A stretch of 64,000 nucleotides of DNA from assembly GCF_009184425.1 (NCBI RefSeq), contig NZ_WELG01000001.1, forward strand, positions 785,033 to 849,032, given 5' to 3'. Positions 42,629-49,960 of the stretch are shown one piece after another. The stretch is from Flagellimonas olearia. GTDB taxonomy: Bacteria; Bacteroidota; Bacteroidia; Flavobacteriales; Flavobacteriaceae. The stretch's first letter is position 1. Every line of letters begins with the position of its first letter. Both the position numbers and the translations under genes were made by a program. The notes under the pieces are model-generated. The model made no database searches, had not been told where the DNA came from, and worked only from the letters and a program-made list of their open reading frames with translations.

Positions 42629-42711
42629 GTAATTGATTCAGAAAGTAATTTTTTCATTTTCATATAGTGTTCTCGTAAAAGGGTCTTGTTCAAATTGGCA
42701 AGGCCTTTTTT
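42629..42711 (+). ncRNA. Candidate ~83-nt small RNA between LytTR regulator and kinase
   Basis: Inferred from a promoter-like element ending at 42624 and an intrinsic terminator at 42682-42711 with no credible reading frame between. The 5' part is AU-rich, with a U-rich stretch and the sequence TTTTTTCATTTTC (42649-42661), complementary to ATG-containing GAAAATGAAAAAA such as occurs at the start of the M20 amidohydrolase gene. Start coordinate is an estimate (about 5 nt past the -7 box). No expression evidence is available. Confidence 0.5.
42682..42711 (+). terminator. Rho-independent terminator of the candidate small RNA
   Basis: 7-bp stem GGTCTTG/CAAGGCC (42682-42688, 42699-42705; one G-U pair), 10-nt loop, T tract 42706-42711. 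The A run before the stem can pair with some of the U tract. Confidence 0.65.
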
Positions 42712-42775
42712 AGTTTGGTACATGGGCCAATACTCTGTAAAATCCATGAAATGCACAAAACATCGACAAAAGACC

Positions 42776-42864
42776 CTTTCACATAGCCAAAGGGTAGTTT
42801 CACAACAGAAATCCATGGTTTCACAACATTGGCGGGCAAGTCTTTCCGTTTGCATTTAATTTTG
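42776..42864 (+). promoter_or_regulatory. Kinase-gene promoter with three tandem 21-bp-phased motifs
   Basis: CTTTCACATAG (42776-42786), GTTTCACAACA (42797-42807) and GTTTCACAACA (42818-42828) recur at exactly 21-bp steps. The last copy ends 28 nt before TAATTTTG (42857-42864), a perfect -7 box, and there is no -33 TTG. This looks like a factor-activated promoter, with sites centred near -45, -66 and -87. LytTR regulators typically use two or more such direct repeats. Predicted 5' UTR of about 160 nt. Confidence 0.65.
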
Positions 42865-42984
42865 AAGATAAACTAGCGTTCTTTATATACCCCATACTTG
42901 CATTGCAAAGCTTCATTTTTAGGCTTAGGCTGATTTGCCATTTTGCGTAATGGGGACATGAAAAAGGGCACAAACAATAGTATG

Positions 42985-43009
42985 GACCTTGAGGGTAACT
43001 CCCAAGGTC
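42985..43009 (+). other. Hairpin in the kinase 5' UTR
   Basis: 7-bp perfect stem GACCTTG/CAAGGTC (42985-42991, 43003-43009) with an 11-nt loop, 18 nt upstream of the kinase ATG. Not followed by a T tract, so it is not a terminator; it may affect ribosome access. Confidence 0.45.
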
Positions 43010-43027
43010 GATATATTTAATAGATTA

Positions 43028-44989
43028 ATGGGACGTTACGTAAGATTCTTATTTACCATCATATACTTTGCTTTCCTATTCAGTGGTTCTGCGCAATCCA
43101 TCACTGGTGAAGAACCCAATACCCTAAAGGAATTTCAGGATATAAACACCCCGTCTGGGAGGTTCAATGTCTTTTTCAATTCCGTGAACAGGTACCAGGA
43201 GCATTCGGCATACGACTGGTTGGATACTGTAAAAATATACCTCTCCAATGCCCAAAAGACCAACGATACCATAGCCACTAGGCTGTATCAGGTTATGCAG
43301 GCCCAGATATACAATGATCTTGGGGAATACGATAAGAGCACCGCACTGGCCAAGGAACTCTATTTTGCCAAGGATTCCCTGGACACGGAATCTCAGAAAA
43401 TTGTTTTGGACGTCTTGGATGACAACTATGCCAATCTTCAATTGTACGACAAGCAAATTGAGATCCGTAAACAGAAGCGGGAAATGGGTATTACCGAAAA
43501 TGTGGCCTTTTATGATATTTACAGCAATTTAGGACTCTACCGAAAGGCTCGGAACCAATACATTATGGAGGTAAAACCCACCATAGCGGACAATGATTCC
43601 TATGGGTTGGCCAAATACCACAGCAAAGTGGGCAATTACCTGAGATTGGACAATTCGGCCCCAACTGCTTTAAGTGAGTTGAAAAAGGCAAAAGCCTATT
43701 TGGATGTCTATCTTAATGACATTTCGGTACAGAAAAGCGAAGCCGAGATATTTGAGAGTGATTTGCTGAAAGCAGATATTGAAGGTAATATTGCCAAATG
43801 CCACGTCATGTTGGGGGAATATGAACAAGCCATTCCTTTGCTCAAGGGTAGTATTGAAGCCTTGGAGGCTTCTCCCAAAAATGCACATAGAAACGAAATC
43901 ATCGAAAACACGCTTTATTTGGCCGATGCCAATCTTCAATTGGAGCGTTACTCGGAAGCCAAGAAAAGTCTGGATGTCGATTTTGAGAATATTGGCATAC
44001 TCCAAAGCATCAAACGAAACAGTTTGTTGGCTGCCTATTACGATAAGGTGGAGAATTACAAAAATGCCGCCATGTACTATAAGCGTAATGAGCGCATAAA
44101 AGATTCCTTGGCACAAAAACAATCTTCCATTATCAAGCAACAGTTGGTGACCATAGTGGCCAATGAGGATTTGGAAAATTCACAACGCTTGATTGATGAA
44201 CAAAAAAGGATCAACGAATTGGCACGTAGTGAGATGAAGGCCAAGGACGAGCGCATCAACCTAGTGTTCATTTCCTTGATTTTCACTTTGCTTGGTTTTG
44301 CCGGATTGGTATATGCCTATGTAAAGAGTATTAAAAACCAACGGTTGATCGCGGAGCAGAACCACATCATCGAGAATGCCCTTATCGAAAAAGATTCCCT
44401 TTTGAAGGAAATCCACCATAGGGTAAAGAACAACCTTCAGATGGTTTCCAGTCTTTTGAGCCTGCAAACAAAAAATACGCGGAGCAAGGCTGCCATTGAG
44501 GCCTTGGAAGAAGGAAAGAGCAGGGTAAAGGCCATGGCATTGATCCACCAAAAGTTGTATCAGAACGATGACCTTTCCGTAATTGAAATGCAGGGATATA
44601 TTGAAAGTTTGATCAATAGTGTACAATCCGTTTATAAGAAAGGTGGACATAACATCAGCATTACCATTGATGCTGAAGGCACCGAACTGGATATAGACCG
44701 TGCTATTCCGTTTGGATTGATTTTGAACGAATTGGTCTCGAACTCTTTTAAATATGCGTTTCCGGAGAATGATGAGAATGGAAAAATTTATATCCATCTC
44801 AGAAAAAATGGAGATCAAGGCTATTTTGAATATACCGACAATGGGGTAGGACTTCCGGAAGATGCCGAGGAACGTGCCCATTCCTCCATGGGTATCCGAC
44901 TGATGAACAGACTTGTGAACCAGCTTCAATCCAAATTAAATATTGATAGGGATAATGAAGGGGTGCGGTTCTGGTTCAACTTTAGCTAA
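43028..44989 (+). CDS. TPR-containing sensor histidine kinase (HisKA_2 type)
   Basis: 653 residues from ATG at 43028 (MGRYVRFLFTIIYFAFLFSGSAQS signal). Periplasmic TPR-like repeats to about 380, membrane helix at about 413-432 (INLVFISLIFTLLGFAGLVYAY), a dimerisation domain of the HisKA_2 type with phospho-His 463 in EIHHRVKNNLQMVSSLLSL, and a HATPase (NELVSNSFKYAF, DNGVGLPE, SSMGIRLMNRL). HisKA_2 kinases usually pair with LytTR regulators in Bacteroidota; the pair here is separated by the motif region. Downstream menC lies 49 nt away. Confidence 0.93.
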   Translation: MGRYVRFLFTIIYFAFLFSGSAQSITGEEPNTLKEFQDINTPSGRFNVFFNSVNRYQEHSAYDWLDTVKIYLSNAQKTNDTIATRLYQVMQAQIYNDLGEYDKSTALAKELYFAKDSLDTESQKIVLDVLDDNYANLQLYDKQIEIRKQKREMGITENVAFYDIYSNLGLYRKARNQYIMEVKPTIADNDSYGLAKYHSKVGNYLRLDNSAPTALSELKKAKAYLDVYLNDISVQKSEAEIFESDLLKADIEGNIAKCHVMLGEYEQAIPLLKGSIEALEASPKNAHRNEIIENTLYLADANLQLERYSEAKKSLDVDFENIGILQSIKRNSLLAAYYDKVENYKNAAMYYKRNERIKDSLAQKQSSIIKQQLVTIVANEDLENSQRLIDEQKRINELARSEMKAKDERINLVFISLIFTLLGFAGLVYAYVKSIKNQRLIAEQNHIIENALIEKDSLLKEIHHRVKNNLQMVSSLLSLQTKNTRSKAAIEALEEGKSRVKAMALIHQKLYQNDDLSVIEMQGYIESLINSVQSVYKKGGHNISITIDAEGTELDIDRAIPFGLILNELVSNSFKYAFPENDENGKIYIHLRKNGDQGYFEYTDNGVGLPEDAEERAHSSMGIRLMNRLVNQLQSKLNIDRDNEGVRFWFNFS

Positions 44990-45020
44990 GATCTTTTCTG
45001 CTTGGGCTTTTTAAAATGGT

Positions 45021-45028
45021 TACATTTG
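45021..45028 (+). promoter_or_regulatory. -7 promoter box for menC
   Basis: TACATTTG, perfect TAnnTTTG, ends 10 nt before the ATG at 45039. A TTG at 45002-45004 is 16 nt upstream, slightly short for a -33 element. Confidence 0.45.
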
Positions 45029-45038
45029 ATACCATTGG

Positions 45039-46091
45039 ATGAAAGCGCATTATACAAAGTACACCCTTGATTTTAAAAGACCCAGTGGGACCTCCCGCGG
45101 CATTCTTACCCAAAAGGAGACCTGGTTTTTGATTCTCGAAGAAAAAGACCACCTTGGAATAGGGGAGTGTGGTATTTTAAGGGGTTTGAGTGTGGACGAT
45201 GTCCCCGAATACGAAGAGCAACTTGCCTGGGTCTGCGATAATATCCATTTAGGTGAGGTGGAACTACTAAATAGGCTCCAAGAGTTTCCTTCCATTCAGT
45301 TTGGACTGGAACAGGTTTTTCGCTCATTAAAGTCCTCGAATCCATTTGAATTGTTCCCTTCGGAATTCACCCAAGAAGAAGCGCCCATATCCATCAATGG
45401 TTTGATTTGGATGGGGGACGAATCCTTTATGCTTTCCCAATTGGAGCAGAAATTGGAGGAAGGGTTCCGCTGCATCAAGATGAAGATAGGGGCCTTGGAT
45501 TTCGAGAAGGAAATCGCCATTTTAGAAAGTATTCGTAACAACTTTGGTCCGGATGAAATTGAACTTCGGGTAGATGCCAATGGTGCATTTACACCTCATG
45601 AAGCTTTGGGAAAACTCCACCGATTGTCAGAATACCAATTGCATTCCATAGAGCAGCCCATCAAGGCTGGTCAATCTGCGGAGATGGCAGATTTATGCAA
45701 AAATACCCCCTTGTCCATTGCTTTGGATGAGGAACTTATAGGCGTTTTCGATGTAACGGAAAAGGAAAAACTGCTACAAACCATACAACCCCAATATATA
45801 ATATTGAAACCAAGTTTGGTAGGAGGTTTTTCGGGGAGTTTGGAATGGATTGATTTGGCCAAAGGACAAGGAATTGGGTGGTGGATCACTAGTGCCTTGG
45901 AGAGTAACATTGGACTCAATGCCATTGCCCAATGGACCTATACCTTGGGCAACCAAATGCCACAGGGTTTGGGCACGGGAAGCCTGTATACCAACAATTT
46001 TGAGAGCCCGTTGAAAGTGGGACACGGCAATTTGTATTATAAGTCGAATAAGAATTGGAAGAAAGATTTAATCAAAAGTTTATGTATATAG
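45039..46091 (+). CDS. menC: o-succinylbenzoate synthase
   Basis: 350 residues. Enolase superfamily (muconate-lactonising subgroup) with catalytic K147xK149 in CIKMKIGA, metal ligands D179 in RVDANGAF, E205 in SIEQPIKAGQ and D230 in ALDEEL, and K257 in ILKPSLVGGF. Dehydrates SHCHC to o-succinylbenzoate. Position between other men genes supports OSBS over related racemases. Overlaps the CPBP gene by 10 nt. Confidence 0.92.
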   Translation: MKAHYTKYTLDFKRPSGTSRGILTQKETWFLILEEKDHLGIGECGILRGLSVDDVPEYEEQLAWVCDNIHLGEVELLNRLQEFPSIQFGLEQVFRSLKSSNPFELFPSEFTQEEAPISINGLIWMGDESFMLSQLEQKLEEGFRCIKMKIGALDFEKEIAILESIRNNFGPDEIELRVDANGAFTPHEALGKLHRLSEYQLHSIEQPIKAGQSAEMADLCKNTPLSIALDEELIGVFDVTEKEKLLQTIQPQYIILKPSLVGGFSGSLEWIDLAKGQGIGWWITSALESNIGLNAIAQWTYTLGNQMPQGLGTGSLYTNNFESPLKVGHGNLYYKSNKNWKKDLIKSLCI

Positions 46092-47020
46092 AACAAGGCT
46101 ATAAAGGAGAAATTGGGTTATGGAAATATTTTGTGATCCCATTGGCATTTATGGGTTTTATGGTAATGAACTATGTCATCACGATCAATTCGCCCATAAG
46201 TGTGGAGGACACTATGCAGCAGTTGATAGAACAGATGGGTTCCAATACCGTGTTGATTATTCTTTTGCTGCCTTTATCCGTTGGATTGTTGGTGGTATGG
46301 GGATGGACCTATTTGGTCCATAGGCAGTCCATAACCTCATTGACCACCTCTAGAAAAAAGGTGGATTGGAAACGGATTTTTTTCTCGTTTGGGGTATGGA
46401 CCTTACTGACGATACTTCTGACAGGAATCGATATTTACGCTTCCCCGGACAAATATGTGCTCAATTTTGATTGGGCCAAATTTATTCCGTTGGCCATCAT
46501 TGGGGTGGTCCTGATTCCTATGCAGACCAGTTTTGAGGAGTACCTTTTTAGGGGACATATGATGCAGGGTCTTGGTATTTTGGCGAAGAACCGATGGGTG
46601 CCCTTGGTGGTGACCTCCACTTTGTTTGGTTTGATGCATATTGCCAACCCAGAAGTTGAAAAGCTGGGGCATGGCATTTTGGTCTATTATATTGGTACCG
46701 GTTTTTTCTTGGGAATCCTCACCTTGATGGATGAAGGGCTCGAACTGGCCTTGGGTTTTCATGCCGCCAACAACTTAATAACCGCTTTATTGGTGACAGC
46801 AGACTGGACGGCTTTTCAAACCAATTCCATTTATAAAGATGTTTCCGAACCAGCATTGGGATGGGATGTGCTCATTCCCGTATTTGTGATTTTTCCCTTG
46901 TTGTTATGGTTCTTCTCCAGAAAATATGGGTGGAAAAACTGGAAACAGCGATTGTTCGGAAAGGTAATGACCAAAGAGGAATTTGTAGCATTGACCCATG
47001 GGGAATCCGATATGGCATAA
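46082..47020 (+). CDS. CPBP family intramembrane metalloprotease (CAAX-like)
   Basis: 312 residues from ATG at 46082, which overlaps menC. About eight membrane helices. Catalytic motif EEYLFRGH at about 152-159 and the second motif FGLMHIAN near 183, with LGFHAANN near 225. CPBP/ABI proteins are Glu-type membrane proteases or processing factors. Its target is unknown. Set between menC and menE in the same transcript, so functionally it may be only a passenger. Confidence 0.88.
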   Translation: MYIEQGYKGEIGLWKYFVIPLAFMGFMVMNYVITINSPISVEDTMQQLIEQMGSNTVLIILLLPLSVGLLVVWGWTYLVHRQSITSLTTSRKKVDWKRIFFSFGVWTLLTILLTGIDIYASPDKYVLNFDWAKFIPLAIIGVVLIPMQTSFEEYLFRGHMMQGLGILAKNRWVPLVVTSTLFGLMHIANPEVEKLGHGILVYYIGTGFFLGILTLMDEGLELALGFHAANNLITALLVTADWTAFQTNSIYKDVSEPALGWDVLIPVFVIFPLLLWFFSRKYGWKNWKQRLFGKVMTKEEFVALTHGESDMA

Positions 47021-48077
47021 TATCCATCCAGAGTTTAAGCTCAATGGTATTCCTTATTCGCATGCTGAGCTTTGGGAAGTGGGGTATAGTTTGGTCAAAG
47101 AGGGTAGTGCTTTTGAAAGCTCCATGGGTGATTTTTTATTGGATTGGCTTTCAGGAAATCCGGTACTGGAGGTTTTCACCTCGGGATCTACGGGAACACC
47201 CAAGAAAATCCATTTAAAAAAGGAGCATATGGTCAATTCGGCCAAGGCTACTGGTCAATATTTCAACTTGAATGCGGGTCATACGGCCCTGCTTTGTCTT
47301 CCTTTTTCAGGGATTGCCGGTAGAATGATGTTGGTTAGGGCCATGGTCTTGGGTTGGCAATTGGATTATGTGGAACCTACCTCCACACCCTTGTCCCATA
47401 CCAGCAAACCATATGATTTCGCTGCCATGGTTCCGCTTCAAGTGCAAAACTCACTGGAACAATTGGGGCAGGTTCGTACCTTGATCATAGGAGGGGCACC
47501 GGTGAATGCTGCTCTTAAAAAAACCCTTGACACCCTTGGCACCAACTGTTATGAAACCTATGGCATGACCGAAACCGTGACGCATATTGCCATAAAAGCC
47601 ATTAACGGCCCAGAAGCTTCCGATCTTTTTAAAACACTTCCCGGGGTTAACATCTTAAAGGATGGGAGGGAATGTTTGGTCATAGAAGCTCCTGCTATTG
47701 CAGCGGAGACTATAGTGACCAATGATTTGGTGGACATTGTTTCAGAAAATACATTTCAGTGGTTGGGCAGGTTTGATTCCATTATAAACTCGGGCGGTGT
47801 TAAGTTGGTCCCAGAACAGATTGAGAGAAAATTGGCACATCTCATGAATTCACGTTTTTTTGTAGCAGGTGAGCCGGATGAAAAATTGGGACAGCGTTTG
47901 GTCTTGGTCGTGGAAGGAAAGTGCGATGCAACGCAGCTCCTTCATGAAATAAAATCCCTTGAAACACTTCAAAAGTTTGAAGTACCCAAAGTCATTTACT
48001 GTGTCCCCAAGTTTATGGAAACCAAAACAGGGAAAATATTGCGCAGTGAAACCCAGGAACTTACTTACACTGCGTAA
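46998..48077 (+). CDS. menE: o-succinylbenzoate-CoA ligase-type AMP-binding enzyme
   Basis: 359 residues, shorter than the usual 450-500 of MenE. ANL-family P-loop TSGSTGTPKK at residues 61-70, then YGMTETVTHIA near 190, WLGRFDSIINSGGVKL (A8-type) and the C-terminal lysine in TKTGKILR. The N-terminal region is reduced. Activates o-succinylbenzoate to its CoA ester for menaquinone synthesis. Overlaps the CPBP gene by 23 nt. Confidence 0.9.
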   Translation: MGNPIWHNIHPEFKLNGIPYSHAELWEVGYSLVKEGSAFESSMGDFLLDWLSGNPVLEVFTSGSTGTPKKIHLKKEHMVNSAKATGQYFNLNAGHTALLCLPFSGIAGRMMLVRAMVLGWQLDYVEPTSTPLSHTSKPYDFAAMVPLQVQNSLEQLGQVRTLIIGGAPVNAALKKTLDTLGTNCYETYGMTETVTHIAIKAINGPEASDLFKTLPGVNILKDGRECLVIEAPAIAAETIVTNDLVDIVSENTFQWLGRFDSIINSGGVKLVPEQIERKLAHLMNSRFFVAGEPDEKLGQRLVLVVEGKCDATQLLHEIKSLETLQKFEVPKVIYCVPKFMETKTGKILRSETQELTYTA

Positions 48078-48088
48078 GCTTTTTTTTT
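48064..48088 (+). terminator. Weak rho-independent terminator at the menE stop
   Basis: 5-bp stem CTTAC/GTAAG (48064-48068, 48074-48078) spanning the stop codon, with a 9-nt T tract (48080-48088). Short stem but very T-rich. Confidence 0.5.
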
Positions 48089-48150
48089 CATATCTTCATA
48101 AAGTTCCCCGGTTGATTTATAATCAGTTATATCATTGAAATCTCTATAAG

Positions 48151-49890
48151 ATGAAGAATGCACTATTGTTTTTGGTTTTGTGTGCTGTTTTGCCACTCTA
48201 CCCCCAAGCTACAGATAGGATAGTTACCGGACAGGTCACCGATGTTTGGGAAACGCCTATTGAAGATGTGAACGTTTTGGTAAAAGGTACAAAACGTGGG
48301 GTACAGACCGATGCGGAAGGAAGGTTTTCTTTAAATGCGGACACAGGGGAAGTTTTGGTATTTTCCGCAGTAGGGTATGGAAATGTTGAAATGGAGGTAC
48401 TGGATATTGAAGAAAGATTTAAAATCATCCTTTCACCTAGGACCACAAAGTTGAAAGAGGTGGTTGTGGAAGAGACCAAGCGTAAGACCAGACAAGACTT
48501 GATGATAGAGTATACCACCAATAAGAATTTGATTAAGACCACAATAGGTATTTTGGACAAAGATCGTTCTTCCACGGCCCTAGAGATCATTGATGGTGAT
48601 AATCTGTTGCCAGTGGGTCCAGATTTTTTGACGTCTTTGCAGAATCATAACCTTAATATGAGGGTGGTACGGCCTCCAGAAGCTGATGAAGTGATAGTAT
48701 ATTTACGAAAAATCTCGTATGGAGGCGATTCCCTTCATGCTTCACAACCCAAGGCTATTTATGATGTAGATGGTTTTGTACAGGAAGCGGCCCCTACCTA
48801 TTTGGCCGGTTCGGATATTGACCGTGTGGCCATATTGGAGCGTAATGCAGCTATATCTCGCTATGGACCAAGGGCTATTGGAGGGGTCATTATTGTTAAT
48901 ACCAAGGCCAAAAGTGAAATGGATGCGCTGGGATATGGCAAGGATTATACCACTGCCGATGTTCGCAACAGTATGAACAACTTGTTTGAGGGAGCGGATT
49001 ATGTACCCGCAATTCCGGAGTATATGGAAGCCTTTGGAACCATTGCCTCAGAAGGAGCGGCAATGGAGTTGCTCCAAACGACCAAGGGGGATTACTCGAA
49101 GGATTCGTATTTTCTTATGGATATGGCTTATTATTTTCGAGTACGTTGGAAAGACGAAAAGGAAGCCAACAATATCCTAAAGGAAGTTCATGAAGAATTT
49201 TCGCAAAACATACCTGCTTTGAGAGGTTTGGCCTATAGATACGCCATGTTGGATAAACATGATAAGGCTTTGGAGATTTTCCTTGAAGTATTGGAGCAAG
49301 ACCCCTTGTCCGCACAATCCTATTGTGATGTCGCGCAGGCCTACGCGGAAAGGATGAACTATAAAAAAGTTTCCAAGACGTATGAAGATTATAAAGCCAT
49401 GAGAGGGAATGACCTACCTTTTGATGCGTATGGCGCAGATTTGTTCATGACCACGGATTCCTATGGATATGTGAAGTCCAATAAAGAAAAACCAAGCTGG
49501 GAAAAAATAAGTGAAGGAATGGGAGGAGAGATTTCACACACCCGAATCACTTTGTCTTGGAACAACCCTGATGTCAAGATTGGGTTCCAATTGGAGGATC
49601 CCGAGTCTTCATTCAAGACATGGGAAGTAAAATCCCATGATAATGAAACGGACAGGGGATATGCCAGTACTCAATTTTTTCTGGACGAAAAAGTGGAAGG
49701 AGAATGGCTATTAAATTTACTTTACTATGAGAGTGAGACCCAAACCCCTACCTATTTGAGGATAACCAGTTATTTCAATTATGGACTTCCCACGCAGCGT
49801 TCAGAAACCCGAGTGCTAAAATTAACCCATGATTATGAAGGGAATGGGTTGGTAAAGATCAACACTTCCATTGGAACACTAGGGAAATAG
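48151..49890 (+). CDS. Plug-TPR-DUF2135-like protein A, no beta-barrel
   Basis: 579 residues. Signal peptide (to about residue 19), carboxypeptidase-regulatory-like domain at about 24-100 (GQVTDVWETPIEDVNVLVKG), a TonB-receptor plug-like domain at about 130-255 (GILDKDRSS, RYGPRAIGGVIIVNTKA), TPRs at about 320-420, and a C-terminal DUF2135-like beta domain at about 455-575 (TLSWNNPDVKIGF...GEWLLNLLYY). No beta-barrel follows the plug, so it is not a transporter. Paralogous to the genes at 53407 and 55158. Function unknown. Confidence 0.75.
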   Translation: MKNALLFLVLCAVLPLYPQATDRIVTGQVTDVWETPIEDVNVLVKGTKRGVQTDAEGRFSLNADTGEVLVFSAVGYGNVEMEVLDIEERFKIILSPRTTKLKEVVVEETKRKTRQDLMIEYTTNKNLIKTTIGILDKDRSSTALEIIDGDNLLPVGPDFLTSLQNHNLNMRVVRPPEADEVIVYLRKISYGGDSLHASQPKAIYDVDGFVQEAAPTYLAGSDIDRVAILERNAAISRYGPRAIGGVIIVNTKAKSEMDALGYGKDYTTADVRNSMNNLFEGADYVPAIPEYMEAFGTIASEGAAMELLQTTKGDYSKDSYFLMDMAYYFRVRWKDEKEANNILKEVHEEFSQNIPALRGLAYRYAMLDKHDKALEIFLEVLEQDPLSAQSYCDVAQAYAERMNYKKVSKTYEDYKAMRGNDLPFDAYGADLFMTTDSYGYVKSNKEKPSWEKISEGMGGEISHTRITLSWNNPDVKIGFQLEDPESSFKTWEVKSHDNETDRGYASTQFFLDEKVEGEWLLNLLYYESETQTPTYLRITSYFNYGLPTQRSETRVLKLTHDYEGNGLVKINTSIGTLGK

Positions 49891-49960
49891 TTTTATAAGC
49901 TCTTTTCTGGAGGAAGAAGGGTCTTTTTAAAGATGAAATTGGTTTTGAAGAAATTGATTT

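Noticed and set aside
42595-42855. Minus-strand 86-codon frame, Cys-rich, in the regulator-kinase gap
   Set aside because: Its odd repeated CCET-type composition is produced by the repeated motif and by the terminator and promoter sequences on the other strand; no start signal or homology is visible.
42982-43020. 12-codon leader peptide (MDLEGNSQGRYI) before the kinase gene
   Set aside because: Too short and simply a consequence of the hairpin sequence; no attenuation structure is visible.
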